Source of the DNA: Cloeon dipterum
Taxonomy: Eukaryota > Arthropoda > Insecta > Ephemeroptera > Baetidae
Reading direction: 5' to 3'
Assembly (NCBI RefSeq): GCF_949628265.1
Contig: NC_088788.1
Location: 28,196,335 to 28,260,334, forward strand
Length of the DNA: 64,000 nt
Shown here in pieces: positions 1 through 15,300 of this stretch. Numbering within the stretch: the stretch's first letter is position 1; each line of letters starts with the position of its first letter. Both the position numbers and the translations under genes were made by a program. The notes under the pieces were generated by a model. That model saw only the letters and a program-made list of their open reading frames with translations. It ran no database searches and was not told where the DNA came from.

Positions 1-3000
1 CCCGCTGTCCGTTGAATAATTCGATCAAACTCGCTCAGCATGTGAACCTGCATACCTGCTGTATGTGCGCGAGGTCAACGCAATTACGCGGGCATGCACG
101 CAGAGTCTTTATTGCAATCAATTTAGCCTAATCGGTTTGTTGTTGGTAAATAGTAGAATCATAATAAAACTAAGCCAGGTCTACTAGCACGAAGTTCTCG
201 CATTGATTCGACCCGACTAATGGGGATTTCGCGAGGCATCGCGGATAGCGACGAGGGTTAGTAGTTTATGCTGGCAGCGTGCAAAGCACGCTGTGGAAGC
301 GTTTTCAAAATTTGCAGGCATCAACACAAAGCGTCAATTCACGGCCCAATGGCTTATTATTAACGTTATGTGCCAATTTGATTGAAATGAAATAGCAAAG
401 GCTACACTTTATTTTCGCGTGATATTTCAATATAAAACTGCTCACGAGAATTTCAAACAATTCCAAAACAAGAAAATTTAAATTTCGTGAAAACTGGTGG
501 AAAGATAAAGAATCTGGCAGCTGAGAAAGTAACTCGGAGAGGATTATTCTAACTAACTGAGGATTGATCGTTTGCCTGAATTACAATTTAGAGCTGATAA
601 ATTTCTACGATTAAACAATTTTTATCGTTCAATCATCATGGGACCATCAGAAATGCACAAAACATCGTATAAAACTGCCGTAACCATCTAAAACGGTCTA
701 AATTCGTTTAAATCGGCAAGGATCCTGTTAAATCTGGCATACTTTTATTTGAATTTTTATTCAAAAATTATTTTGGGTTTGTTTCAACACCGATTTGTGA
801 GTGAGTCAATTTTAATATTTTAAAAAGGAGTCGGTTCAATTGTATCCTTAGACAAACCAAACCTTGAAATTGAATTTCTTGTCAGCACCAACAAAAGATT
901 AAATTATACCTAACAAATCCGATGAAATAAAACCAATAGATTTGTGGTTTGGCTGCAATATGTTACGAAGTGAGATTTGAGCCGGGGTAGCCTGATATTG
1001 CAATCTTTATCAGGTAATGGGAAGCGGCCACCGGATCGGTGCCTCAATTCCCACGCGCGCGCTCGCGGCGACCTGGCTAGCGGTTGGTTTATTTGCCCTG
1101 ATCACACAATTAAATAGTGGCTGAATCTCTTTTCTCGTCGTCCGCAGCGCTCTCGCTCTTGTTAATAATGCACGCAGCCTCATTAGCTTGCGAGTCCGCA
1201 ATAAAATGCCTCGTAAACGCAGCAAAGCAATTCCCAGGCCGCCGCGCTGCGCGTTCCGCGGTAATTAGTCTTGCAAGAATTACTCCACGGGCTTTTTAAT
1301 ACTTTTCGTTCGCCCGGAAAACTCCGGCTCAAATTCAACCATGAATTTGAGATTCTATCTTAACGATGATTACGGTTTCGACATTAGAGAGCCGTTGAGG
1401 CCAAAAGCTGAACTCGTTTAATGCACTACATGCGTAAATCAAATGACCAAGGATCTTAAATATATGTTTGTTCGCCTCACAAAAAAAATCTATCATAAAA
1501 GTATCAACACCACAATCTTCACTCAAAAAGTGTTGCTTGAACCGTCCCCCATGAAAACCCATTTTTCATTTTGCTCGGAAATAAAACGATGTTTTGGGGT
1601 TGGAATGAAGGGTTGCCGCTTCCGAGCAAGCACCATAGATCAACCCCGATTGCGAGAGGCCGCGAGAGAGTAAGAGAGCGCCCACGCGAGAGAGTGTCAG
1701 AAGGTAGGGACACCGCCGAACCAATAATAAAGAGCAAAATATTATTTGGAATGGAATGGCGAATAAAATTGATCAGAACGAGGCCAAAAGTGGCGCTTCT
1801 CTTCGATGCCTTTAGCAAAATTTCCCCTGAGACCAGCTTCTGCTGCTTGGAAACGAGAACACTCATACTCGCACACACACGAAGAAAGTGTGATTTTATT
1901 TATTTGAGGCTGGCAGGTGCGGCGTTTCCCCTTTCTCTGCTTTCCCGGCCGTGGCACAGAGATGGAATTATTGAAGAGACGAGTGGCAAAATGGAACGGC
2001 TGAAAAATTGATGCTGAGGTTATGAAATCGAATCGAGGAGTTTTCCAACTTGATCCTATTAAAAATTTCCGAGTTTGAAGTGCGCTTCCTCCCAGCCTGG
2101 AACTTTGGCGAGGCTTCTACTTCATTGAATTTGATTTAATGTCGGAACACTTCAAGCAGATTGGTAATATTAACGAGGAAACTCTTAGGATGCTACATTT
2201 CTGTTAGTAATGGATTAATTCAATTCATGCACTTTTCCTCGATGCAATATTTTAATATCACGGTGTCAGCGAACTAACGAGCTCCAAATAAATAGATACT
2301 TGTTATAGGATTTAACATGGGAAATGCTTTTAAAACATCCGGGCCGATCTTTCCCCGCCTTTTCTCCCAAGTTGAGCTGTGTTGAAATTTGCATAAACAC
2401 CGGGAAAATTCCAACTCCAAATTGTGACGCGTTGTTTTTAGCCCCATTGGGAGCTGCGGATACGGCGTGTTTTCCCGGCGATTTTAGGCTGAAAAGCTCA
2501 AGAAGGAAGAAACGCGTCATCAAGTGACGTAATCTTCTTAATATTGTGTTTTAATAAGAGCATTAACTTAAGAACACACAGACAGACACCGTGGCGCAGC
2601 GTAATGCGCGCCATATTCGCCCTTAATGACGCCGAGGCTGCTTTTTAAAGATTTTACACCATACGCGAGCACACACTAGCTTCGCCGCGCACGTTCTTTT
2701 TCATGCAAATGAACGCAAAGTGGCGGAACAAGCATCAGTAGCTCCGTCTTCGAGGTTAAGGTGGAATGCTTGCCTTGATTAAAATTCGTCAAAGATTTTC
2801 GATGAAATCTTGGGGATTAGCTCTTTCTGAGCTGACGTCATCGCAAAAAAGACAGCAGTTCCGGCACCAACCCACGAAACTTTGCTCGAAATTTAAATTG
2901 GGCCTTAATGAGGTTGTTCAGTCGCGCAGAAAATCGTCGCCAGTTTGTGTTGGAACGGAAATTGAAAAACTAAAAATAAACATCATGTAGATATAAGATT

Positions 3001-3322
3001 CGTTTAAACTCATTATCCATCAAAACTTCTGTATTGTGCAAACTCGCTGATTCAATAAATGCAGTAAAAAAACTATTTCTTCACAACTAAGGCATAAAAA
3101 ATCAAACAAAAAGTGAATAATGAATATGGGCACCATGAGAGTCGATGTAATTCCTTAAGACAGTTATGTAACTGTCGTTTATTAGCCAACAATTGATTAT
3201 TCAGAAAAAAAAGTTGAAAATAACTTATAAAAACCTAAAAAGTCTGTTTAAGGACAGTTATTTTTTTTAATTTTTCATATTTCAGCACTTTGAAAATAAC
3301 AGCATCATCGTTGTGATTTCAG
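1..3322. other. Non-coding stretch upstream of the first visible Sidestep-family exon
   Basis: No convincing exon, RNA gene or repeat family was found here on either strand. Open frames are short or low-complexity (for example an Arg/Glu-rich frame near 1640-1700 made by a GA-rich tract). Because the first visible Sidestep exon opens in the middle of its first Ig domain with a splice acceptor at 3321-3322, this stretch is most simply intron of that gene, with the signal-peptide exon outside the window. A perfect CRE octamer lies at 2833-2840. Confidence 0.6.
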
Positions 3323-6300
3323 TTACGACGTAAGGGGAAAGTCGCTGAGCGAAGCACTTCACTGGTCGGCGCCTGAGGTGTTCGGCAGCAGGGCCAAATT
3401 CCACGTCGTGGCGTCGCCAGCACAGCTGTTGGTCGAGGATTTGCGGGAGCACGATGAGGGCATCTACCGCTGTCGGGTCGACTTCAAGCACTCGCCGAGC
3501 AGATCCTTCCGCTATAAGCTCTCCATCACAGGTAAGGCGATTGTGTTGCTCGCTCTCCGTTGGCAAGAGGCAGTTTTTGTGACATATATCGTGGAATTCT
3601 ATTCATCTGATAGCAATTATTTGATTACGTTACGTCTTTAGAATGATACGTTTGAGTTTCAAATGGAAAACAGATCGCCTTGACTCTTGGAACTGGTCTC
3701 ATTAAAAATACAACAAACACCCAATGCTTTCTATTTGTAACTCGGCTATTTCGATTTCTCTGGTAGAATTCCTCCGATATCGTTCCTCAACATTGCGCAA
3801 TTGATTTTTTTTGCATTTTAAGATGGAAACATTGATCCACGGTTAGCGCGAGATTCTTTTTATTTTCTCTTTGTACTCTGGCTCATCCCTGCAAAATATT
3901 CTTTGTGTTTATATTAATCTCGCAAATTCAATGCGTAATATTCCTCTTGCCCTAGATGCTGCTGGTCGGCAGGAAATTAAAAAAAGTGGAAAGAAATGTG
4001 CAGTTCCAAGAATAATCTATGCAGGCGTTTCATCTGCATAAAATATACGTTTTTGCATCAGCTCTCGCGGTGAAGGCGCGCTACTGAGAGTAGAATATGT
4101 ATAGTGTGCACCATAACATTTCATTCACAGCACATTGATGCGATTCCAGACGAGAGAGCATTAGCAAAATGAAGTTCCTTTTGAGTTGATTTGATGCGCA
4201 CGGTTGATGCCACTGTTCCCGTGGAGTGCATACTTTTTATTAAATTACGGCACAAATAGGGGTGGAATATGCCACGGAGACGAGTGCGATTTTTTTACAA
4301 GTCTTCAGAGGCAAATTTTCTCAAATTTGTACAGGCTATATATAAATGTTAATTAAAATAAGCTATACGAAAATGGTAATAAAAACTTATAATTTGAAAC
4401 TTATAAGTGATTTATTTTTATTCTCTTTTGCAATATTCTAGAGCTATCGAATCCTTTGAACAGAAATTTTATGACTAACAGGAAGAGACCGCATTAAAAA
4501 AAGTTGAATTAGGCCAATCCAGAGCAGTAATCCCTTAGAGTAAAAGCTTTCTTTAAATTGAAGTCTGCAGCTTCTCTCACCGTTCACTGTGCTGAGAGCT
4601 CTGGTTACCCGCCACCATTGAGGAGGAAGCTGATCAGCTCGCGCGAGGTGATTCTTGGAAAGACATTAGTCGCGGCCCTTAATCTCTAATGGATAGTGGC
4701 CGGCCGCCATATTTCACTGGCCGCCGACATTATCCAGGGGTGCCATCAAATGGCTCGGAGAGAGAGCAGATATCTCAGCTCATCATTGCTCCGCAGCTTT
4801 TTATCTTTGGCACCGCGCAGAATTGATTGATCACCTACAGCAAGCCGTCTGCGCGCGAGCTCTTGATGCTGCTGCTGCTGCTGCTGCTACACTCACACAC
4901 ACTTTTTGACCACGCGGCACTTTAATGTGATTACGATTTTATCAGGCGGCGAATTTAGCGCCTCCCTGGAAGGCCAATCTCTCGGCACGATCGCCCGCCG
5001 TGTCACTGCCTCCGCCCTGCCGAATTAGCAAAACGTAATTTTAACCAAAGCTTCCCCAGCTCTCTCGTGAAATTTGTCGCCCCCATCAGCCGTGGCGCGC
5101 TAATCCAGCATCTTTTTGTTGCGACCGCCCGAACACCCGCCTGGCTGGAAAATGCGATTTTTGGCACCCCCGGCTCTCCCCCATATTTCGCTGGCCGAGA
5201 TAAAAATCAGCCTCTCGTGTGTACTCTGGCAATCGGCACGGCCTCTCCACCGTCATTGTCTTTACTCTTTCTTTCGAGTCCCGTGTTTCGTTTCCCTGAC
5301 GCCGGAACATGCGATATTTGTAATTCTAATTTGTACACTTCAGCGTGCGCGTGAAGCGTATCCAGAAATCCTCTTCAAAATTTTGTGATTGCGTCCGCTG
5401 ATTGTAAAAATGAAAATCGACCGAGAATAAATTTGGATTTGAACGCCATCGACGCGCGTTTTCTAAATTCCGTCAGCGATTAATCGGCAGGGGGTGGGTT
5501 TATTATTTTTTGTGCTCAGCACGATATTAACGTGATCAAATGAATTTATGATCGATTTTATGTTCGTGGTAATATGTTGGGATCGGACCAGATTTAATCA
5601 GCCCAGATGAAGGTATCATTTTTTTCATATCCCTTAAACCCACAATTATTCGCGGTATTCGAAATTATGTCAAGTTCTTCCTTTCCAATTAATTTTAATA
5701 CAGAAGGTTGCAAGCTGAAATGAACTATGGGTAGACAGAACAGACGAGGATGGGCGTTAATTCATATTTCCTGGAAATGCTACGCATGCAAATAAACATT
5801 TTACATTGTGCAGTTCATACTGCGCGTTTCTAATTTTATGCATCATCAAAGAAATTTGTGGAAATGGATAACAGACTCCACTATGCAGCAATCCTCGAGT
5901 GAAGATTTGTTCTCAAGAATCATTTCTTTGAAGTAATTGTTTCTCCTATTCCGCATCGCAAATAAACTGAAGAGCTTCAACCAGCTTAACTATACTATTT
6001 TTTCATTTTATGATTTTATACAGATATGCACACAATTATTTTTATATATATCGCATCCAAGAAAATACCGAAAAAATACTCACGCGGTTTTGATATTCGC
6101 TCTTAAGACGTGGCCTACTTGAAATTGCCGCAGCTCAAAGACAGCAAAAAAGGTTGTCAAGCCGTAATTATATCATCCCCTGAAAGGCATCGTTAGAACG
6201 TTGTATGGGCATTTAATGTGGCACGAAACAAAAGCAGCAACGACTGGAAGGGTTCCATTATTTTTTCTTCGCACCCCTCGCCGCCAGCGCTTTTCCGTGG

Positions 6301-9300
6301 GCCGGCGAGCAGTGACCGTCCGCGCTCCTCCTTGACGCATAATTCAATTATTCCGCAGCGCAGAAAGGACAAAGAAAAACTTGCAGCCGTGGATGTATGT
6401 ATTCATTTTTAATTAAACTGTCCTCGTAAATTTAATTCCGCGGCCATTTATGAAAACAACGGCGGAAGAGAGCGCAGCGGCAAAAAGTGCACGCCCGCGC
6501 AAATCTCTCTCTCTCTCTCTCTCGCGTGCGATATTGCGAAAGCGAGAACAAGACCAGGGGGTTGTCGGCAATGAAATTCGCCGGCTGAAAACATGTGTGC
6601 CTGTCAATCAGAACCGAATTATTAAGTGTTTACGCTCGCATCATGCGATGGATTAGCACGACAACGCGCCCGACGCTTTTATTAAATGTGACAGTTGATC
6701 GATAGACATGTATATGCATGTGATGGAGCGAGGTCTGCTGCCTGGAGTAATATATGATATTGTGTTGTTTCAGTGCCGCCGGAAAAACCGGTCATTTTCG
6801 ATTCGAAAAACCGCCAGCTCAACTACACGCTCGGTCCGCTGCGCGAGGGAGAAGATGTCGTGCTTACCTGCAGGGTCAAAGGAGGTCAGTACTTTGTGCA
6901 AAGTCGTAAAAGTAGTTGTTGTTTTTATAGTATTGCATGAATGCTCCGTGATGTTTGTTTCTACCTTTCATTGTACTAAAAGAAGTCAACAAAAATATTT
7001 CGATACAATTCAATGCTTATAAAGTTGCTTAATTTGTTTTTTTTCTACTTTTAATGCGGTGAAATCAAATATTACAAAACCAAAAAACTGCTAATGAATG
7101 CATATTTCAACTGAAACTTTCGCTTGGGTTTGTGTTAATATTTCCAATTCCCAATATGTTACTGATTGTGTCGTTCACTGTGGGACAAACAGAGCAATTT
7201 CCTAATTTCGACGTCTAAACACGAGCAATTTCAAGAATTGCTCGCAGTGTGCCGAGCAACAAAATTGAAATAAATGTTGATTGCTCGCGTTGGCAGCTGT
7301 TTGTACAGAGTATTTGATTTGCTGCGGAAAGCGCACGGAATCAATTGCCAAGCACGCTACTATTTGCCAGCCGCACGCCACGCGCGATTGCAGACAAACG
7401 AACTTTTTTGCAAAGTTTGCTTTGATTTCATTTTCTCCTCCTCTCTTTCCTTTAAACTTCCCTTGTGTACACAACTGCCTCTGACACGCGCATATCATTG
7501 TTTTTGAGCACCACCGCCTGCGCTGCTGCCTTCGAGCTGCAGGACATTAATGATTCAGGAACAGGTGCGAGAACAAAGTTGATGAAGCAAAGTGAATTAA
7601 ATTGCTGTATCATACATGTGCTCACGAGAGACTATATGACAAGCAAACAAAGTACGCGCGCACACGTTTCAACTCGCGGCTCGTGATGCAATAATATTGC
7701 TCTGCGCGCAAACCTAGCTGCCCCTCTTGGATCAATTTGCCTGCCCTCTTGCTCGAATGAATTCGTTTTCCTTCCTTTGCGTTCAGTCAACGTCTCGAAA
7801 CTGTACTCAAAGGAGTTTGCATTTAAATTGGCAATCTACTTGAAAATTGCTAAACTTGGTCATTCTGTTTACATATCTGTCTCGTTTTTCTTTTTAGACA
7901 TTCATAATATTTCCTCAGTGTTCATGTGTCCTGCCAAGTTTTTAATGACGCAAATCTCTCTCACACCATAACTGGAATAATTATAATTATGTTTGTTCAC
8001 GCCACACAGGCCAAAATTGCACGGTGCATTCACCCTTGAGGATTAGGGTTACTTGTTTCAATGCGAAGATTAGCGTGGGGCTTTCAGAGACCCCAGACAT
8101 CATTCACTCCCGAGACCACAATTATAAACATATCAAAGTGCAATTTCCAGGGTAGCACATTGACAATTTAAACTAAATATTATGTAGTTGTACCTGTTTA
8201 TTCTTGCATAGTCTAAAAGAACTAGCAAACAGAGCTAGCAAAATATTGCAAAATCTCTTTATTTACAAAAACTATTAATTAATTAGGTTAATATTTTGAA
8301 ATAATCTCTTTTATCTTTTCTTGTTTGCATTGGAGTGCAAAATTTTCAAACTCCGTGATTTTCTACCCCTTCCAAAAGATTCCATGATTTCAGCTCTCGT
8401 GAGACAAAATTTATGGACATATATATGAGGAAGAAATTTTCAGGATTTAAATTCAATCAATTTGAAACTAAATTAAATTCTCCACGTTCTATTTTTGGAA
8501 AGTTAGAGCCTACAAGTTTGTTTGGACCCCACCCTAATCCTCAATGTTTAATGTTTGTTACTCCTTGTAATATCAATGTGTGGGATGGAATGTAGCTATT
8601 GGGAAACTCATTAACAGAAAGGTTGATTAACCACGTTTATTGGAATTTTTAGGCCGTCCTGAGCCGACGGTGACGTGGTTGGTCGGCGGGAATTTGGTGG
8701 ACGAGCAGAGCGAGAGCAGCAACCCCTACATGGTGGAAAACAAACTGGTTTGGCCTGCGGTGGCCAGACACGACCTCGGATCATCCTTCACCTGCAGAGC
8801 TGTCAACTCCAAGCTAGTCGACCCGCGGGACACCAATCTCAAGCTTGATCTTTATTGTGAGTCTTGTCTGTATTATCCCACGACTTCTACGTGAAAATCC
8901 ATTAACCTTCTTAATCCGATTATTTTGCACAAAAGCCATTTTTCCTCATATCTGACCATATTTTGACATGCTTTTGACAGAAAATGAAATCGTCTCTTTT
9001 TTACAGTGAATCCGCTGACGGTGCACATAAATAAAAAACCGAATCCCCTGAAAGCGGAGCAAAAGTATGAGGTCTCCTGTACGTCTGCGGGCTCGAGGCC
9101 TTCAGCTGTGATTACCTGGTACAAAGGCAAGAAGCAGCTCTTGCGCAGAGTGAAGGTACGTCGATCCGGTAAACTGCAGTCTTGATCTAAACTCTTTGCT
9201 CAAACAGGACGAGAACAGCAGCAACCTGACACTCAGCGAAATGGTCTTCACGCCGACAACCGACGACGACGGGAAACACGTGACCTGCCGCGCGGAGAAT

Positions 9301-12300
9301 CCGAACGTGACCGGTGCTTACATGGAGGATACGTGGCGAATCGAAGTCGTTTGTGAGTTCATTTTCGGCTTTGTTCTCCTCGGGAAAATGAAGCGGTGCA
9401 AATTTGTTTGCAGACCCTCCAATCTTGCTGTTAAAACTGGGCAGCACGCTGAACCCTGACGACATCAAGGAAGGCGATGATGTTTACTTTGAGTGCCACG
9501 TCAGAGCGAATCCTCCATGGCGGAAATTGAATTGGCTCCACAACGTGAGTAAAAGTGCACGCAATTTGTTAAAGTGTTTACATCATAATCCGTGCAGCCG
9601 ACGCTCAGCGCACTGAGTTGGAGCGACACGGTTAAAAGCTTATTTCCACACCATTGCAAATATAACCACTATATTATCTATTAGAATCGCAGACGAAGCG
9701 TTTAATTCTGACACCCCTGCACCGCGGTCGGTCTTTGTTTGCGCTAAAAAATCCGATATCACAACCCACTGCATTTATTTGCCGTTTCCACAATATTTAT
9801 CGTGATTGGATAGTTGAACCAGACACCTGCTTTGCTCACATCAATTAATCTTTTATTGTTGAATACTCCTGATATTTTTGTTTTGCTTTTCATTTATTTG
9901 GATACAAAAACTGTTTGGATTTTTTAAAAAAAATATATATATTGTTCCTGGCTGAATATAAAAGAAAATTAACTTTAATAATTCATGGAAAATGTCCTCA
10001 GAAAATTTAATGCATCTTGAATAAAAAAAATATATATTTAAAACCGATCCAAATTTTGCTACGCTAGCAAACCGCTGCGAATTCGATATTGATCAATATA
10101 ATTTGAACGGAAATAAATCACCAATTCCTTTCAAAATTCTTCAATTGACTAGCCTTGTACATTTCATGTTTTGAGCCGCTGAACATGGAGTTAAAGGGAA
10201 AAAAGCATGCTTTCATAACATGCTTTATAACATATCTGTGAAGTCTGAAGTAGTTGCTTTCGTCTAGTGTAGGGTCAAGGACATTTTATCCAACAGCCAA
10301 TCTTGAAACAGTGCAGTCATGTCTGGCTCGAGAGAAATTCAAAGTTCAAAGAAGTAATTTGAAGCTAGCAAAAGTGTGCACGCTGGCCGGCCGGCCGACG
10401 CCAGGCTATCGTCGGCAGGAAAAGTTTTTGCGAAAGACTGCCGGACGGAATGAGCGTCGGGATTAAGCGGTTCTCGCTCATTTTGACGAGCAAAAGCTGC
10501 CGGCCATTTGGCCCAGAAAAAGAGAGCGCGCCGCCTATTAAAGAGTTGAGCTGAGGATGCATCTGCGGACGGGCCTTCAGAACTGACGGCCGTCCAGGGG
10601 GGTGAAAAATGGCCCGCTGGAATAGCTCGGTGTTGCGAGTGGTGTGTGCCAGCGTAATGATTGCAGGCGTGCGAGCGAGCGATGTGAAGATAGAGAGTAG
10701 GCGGTAAAGCTCCGACGAGTGAATGCGCTGCGCTGTGCTCTGCACTCCCATCCACACACGCGGTGCTTGCGGTTTGGTAATTAGGCCGTTCCGCAAATTA
10801 CGTTTAACAAACTGAAAATTACGTGCATCATGTTGTGGTGAATAAACATTTGATGAATCTATTCAGCGCAACCTCGGTGCGCGTAAAGAAGTTCGACACA
10901 AACTGCATAACCTACTGCCTTTGCTAATACAATTAAACTTGTGTGAAAACTATTTACCTGTATCCATACTGAAATTATTATACTCTTCTTCTTTTTGATA
11001 CCACCATGCACATGCATAAAACGAGGAAATTTATTGTTATTTTACATAGTATGTTTCAGTCCCAATTATAGAACAAGCTGCTTAATTATTTTATTAGGTA
11101 CAATTCAAATCACGTTCATGTTCATCGTCATTTAAAAATCAACTGGACTTACCACCAATCACAATGTTCAAACTACGAGGGAAATTTCCGCGATTTGATT
11201 TGTGCCAATAATATTACCATTTCCAAGTGCTTCAATCGCTGGAAAAATATTATAATAGATTTATTAATTCATGATTTTTTGGATCATCAAACCAAAATAT
11301 TGATAATCCCTTTATGAAAAGTAAAAAAACTCAAATTCAAATTAAATTTTGAATCTCAATTAAAATTTTGATAATACATTTTTTTGTGAAAATATGAGCC
11401 AGAGGTGTAAACCATTTTAGAAACAATAATTTTGTAGTAAATCCTGCAAATCTTTAAACGTTCCCTTCTTTATTTTTGCCCTCACCTTGCGAAGCTAGTG
11501 GGAGCGTGGGACGCACGGCTAATTAAACACGCCCCATTGATGAAAATTTGAGATAAGGTTAATTGCAGTGGAGCTTGATGGCCGCTTTTATTATTGCAAA
11601 CAGACCGACTTAAGTGACAAAACGCTCATTCGCCAGCATCACACTCCGCTCCTCAGACAAGCTAAAAAGGTTCTAACAACCTTTTAGTGCTACAAGTAAA
11701 AAGGGCGCCGGGGGAAAGCGGTATACTGTGTTCCAAATTCCGAGTAAATTGCGTCTCCAGCGGCGGCAATATAAAGTTCGCGCAGACTGATTCGGCAAAC
11801 CGGGTTAGTTATTTGTCAGGGCTGCTTTCTTGCGTCGGAAATGATTGGGCCGTTGGAAAAAAGTAATTGAGCTCGTTAAGTTTAAACAGCGGAGGTCGTT
11901 TCGCCGGGAAGGGAGTGGAGAATGCGCTGCCTTTTCCCCCGCAAGGTGATGGAAGCCCATTTGGACTTCTTCTTCTTGGGCCGGCCATTCGGCTCAACGG
12001 CCAACTTTTTACCCTCGGCCGGCAACCACACCCATTGCATGCTGCCGTCGCGATTAATTCAGCCCAGCAGCAAACAAATTCCACTGACTTTTAATTGTCA
12101 CTTTCTTCTTTGCAGTATAGTTTGTGGCCAAACGCGTCTCGATGCTTTTTGCTCGCCTGGGAATTATTACTGTTACAAAAGTGTGTGCTCGCTCGGTTGG
12201 CCACCGACAGCTCTTGTCAGCAGGAACGTCTCACTTTCTTTTAGCCGTGACACTGACGTTAAGCAATGTGTTCGTGTCACTGACGCCAAGTCTGTGCGAA

Positions 12301-15300
12301 ATTTTGATTAATGTCTTTTCCATTCTTACCTCGATGCCCACTGTGTTTTTCTGATTAATGCTGAGTTTTTTTCCTGTACTACAAATAAAACGATAAATTT
12401 ATGGAGGGAGTGAAGGTATTTTTAATGCATAAACTTCGAATTTTTGGCACGCGCACCCTATAAATTAAACATCGTATTTTTAGAATACGTAGAATACATA
12501 TAAATAATTTTACTGCAAAAATGTTAAAATCCTGAGAAATATGCGAGACCACAAATAATATAGGTTCTTCTGTATTTTTAAGTATTATAGACTAGGAGTG
12601 CAAATTTGCCCTTTACATAGCCACATCCGATAATTAAAAAATGCAGATTCAATAATCTTTTTAAGAAGAGAGTATCCAGGGTAGTCTAATTTGGGAACTC
12701 AAGGCCTCTTTACTTTCTCTCTATGGAAGTTTCTCTCCATAGTTAAAATTATATACATTAATTAAGAACTTAAATGCTTTGCTGAATATTCACAAAATTC
12801 AAAGGATGAGTTTGAAACTAAATGATGACGGAACCAAAACCGGATAGTAATCAACTTTGGCCTTACCTTTGAGGGCTTAATAAACCGGGCTGGAAATTCA
12901 GGGGGTCAAATTACAAAGCAAGCGCGTGTGTCACTCCAGAGACCCTTTTAATGACCACAATTCTCGCGAGCTGCGGTTACTACTGGATATGAGTCTCAAA
13001 AAAAGACGGAATACGAACGAATACGTGTAGTTTGCTCCGCCAGCCGTCCAGCGCTTGTATTCAGAGTGTACTTATTTCAGGACGCACAATTCTGCCGGCC
13101 AAATAATGACGCGACGTGCTCCTTAAAATTTCATCACGAGACTTTTTTGGCCGGACTGGCGTACGCGCGGCATCAAATATTAAATTTGATTCCCACCAGG
13201 GCGTCGAGCCGTTTCGTTGGCGCGCACTTGTTATTAGAAACACCCCTTTTTCAGGCGGGCCGCGTGCCATTAAGTGGATGCAGCTCCACCGTTGTGCGGG
13301 TTGCAGCTCTGCGGGATTGATTTTCGTCCTCGGAGCACCTCGTTAAAAAGTATATATGTACGGCAACAGCACGCTGGCATTCCAGATGGACTTTTCTGCC
13401 CGAGAACCATTTCAGGCGGTAATGAGAGCAATTTCTCGGAATTACTTTCCTGGCGTAATTCAGTGATCGTGTTGGTAGTTTCCTTCCTTTTGAGAGAAAA
13501 AAAGGAACGTGCAAAGTTAGCGCGTTGAAAGGAAATAAGATTAATGACCACGAAGTCGTGGCGTGATGCGATCTCACACTTCTGCGAAAGTGCTTCTACT
13601 GCAAGTGTATTTCTGAGCAGCAATGCAAATATGCGCACTCATTTATTGCACTTTTGGCTTCGTTAAAACCTCTCCTTTGTGCATTTTCCAGGGATTGCTT
13701 CTTACGCACAACACGTCGGCAAGGATTATCCGCAGCAATCAGAGTCTGGTGCTGCAAAAGGTCACACGGCAGAGCGCTGGAAAATATGCGTGTGCTGCTA
13801 GCAACACTGAAGGGGAAGGGACGAGCAATGAACTCGACTTTCGAGTGAAATGTAAGTTAAGACATTAATTTTGCCCTCTTTCATTTATTTGGTATCGGAT
13901 TTTGTTAAATAATTATTTAATTTCTTCTGATTCTCTTACTACTATATCGATTCATTTCCGAAAACTCGAATTAATTGCTATTTCGCCGAGTAAGCGTGGC
14001 GAACGTGCAGCAATAAACTATAGTAGTACATTTTCATGGTTATGCAATACGAGCCGCCTTCACGTGGAGCAGGTTGCATAAAACACAGCGACCGCAGCCA
14101 CCGCGCGCCGTTGGCTGCGTTTCTCACGTGTGAAATTTATTCACTCAGAAACCTCAAAGGAAACTCGATTTTCCTGGAAATTCCTTCCCACTGCGGTTGA
14201 CTTGCCTTAAAGCATGCTGGCATTTTTAAGTAAAATTAATTTAAAATTCTGTTTCACAGATGCACCCGTGTGCCGCCAAGAGAAAATCCTGGTGGTCGGT
14301 GCCTCGCGTGGAGAAACGCTGGACATCAAGTGCGAGGTCGAGTCGGATCCACCCGTCGTCCACTTCCGGTGGAAGTTCAACAACTCTGGGGAGACGCTGG
14401 ACGTGTCCCCAGAGCGCTTTTACTCAGATGGCCCGTCATCGAGCGTGCTGCGCTACACGACGGCCTCCGAGTTGGACTACGGCTCGCTCTCCTGCTGGGC
14501 GGTAAACGCCGTTGGACATCAAGTCGCACCTTGTGTTTTCCAGGTAAATATCTATTCTTAACCTTTCGTTGTCGCCTTTTGATATGAATTTTTAATTGGC
14601 TTTCATTGAACGGCAATTAACAGTTTGAAGAGTTGAGTTTTAAAGACGGTCAATGATTTTTTTCTGTGCAACCAATTTATTTTTTAGGTAAATTTTTCGC
14701 AAATCATGCAATATTAAGACGGCCGAGTTACTTTAAATTGTTTAAAATCTTCTCAATAGCCCAACTGAAACTACGATTACCACTATGAACTCATTACGCT
14801 CAAAAAGGTATTTTTTCAGTGCTAATGAAGTAGTCTACACAATCATTATTTTTCATCTCTTTAGAAGCATAATTAACATACACAAATGTTAAATTAAGAA
14901 AATTTGCTCGTGTAAACGTAAACAAACAAATTCTCAAAAAATAATTATTAATAGATAATAGTTTTGCCAGCTTTGATTTGAGTAAATTAGGTTTTTGTTG
15001 TTTATTAATTTAGCTAATCGTGAACTGGAGCACATAAAAAAGTGAGGGGATTTAGATTTATGTTTAATGTTCATTTAAAATAACCAAAATATAATTATGA
15101 TGTAAAAATTGACCAAACATTTTAGTCTGACGCCAATAACGTGAAAAAAAATCCGTTCCTGAAAAATGATTTTTCTAGTTAGGAAAAAACGTAAAATACC
15201 ACTCACATTGGCTTGAAAGCTGTTTATGAAACAGTCGAAATTGAGCCCAGAACTGTCTCAAAATTTTGACTCTACCATAGAAAAAAACCCATATAAAATT

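Larger units (their letters stand above)
3532..6773 (+). other. Sidestep-family gene, intron between Ig1 and Ig2 exons
   Basis: A 3.2-kb intron with donor GGTAAGG and acceptor TTTCAG. It contains a GC-richer block around 4590-5400 and simple repeats, but no exon I can defend. The GC-richer block may be regulatory; that is only inference from composition. Confidence 0.7.

Noticed and set aside
1571..2011. 146-codon plus-strand open frame
   Set aside because: Arg/Glu repeats come from a GA-rich tract, no family resemblance, no splice partners, and it lies in presumed intron.
10339..10796. Overlapping minus-strand frames of about 140 codons in the large Sidestep intron
   Set aside because: Located in a GC-rich island where stops are rare; several frames open at once; no recognisable domain.
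11922..12311. 129-codon plus-strand frame in the same intron
   Set aside because: Same reason: composition-driven, no similarity, wrong phase to be a missing Ig exon (Ig4 is complete without it).
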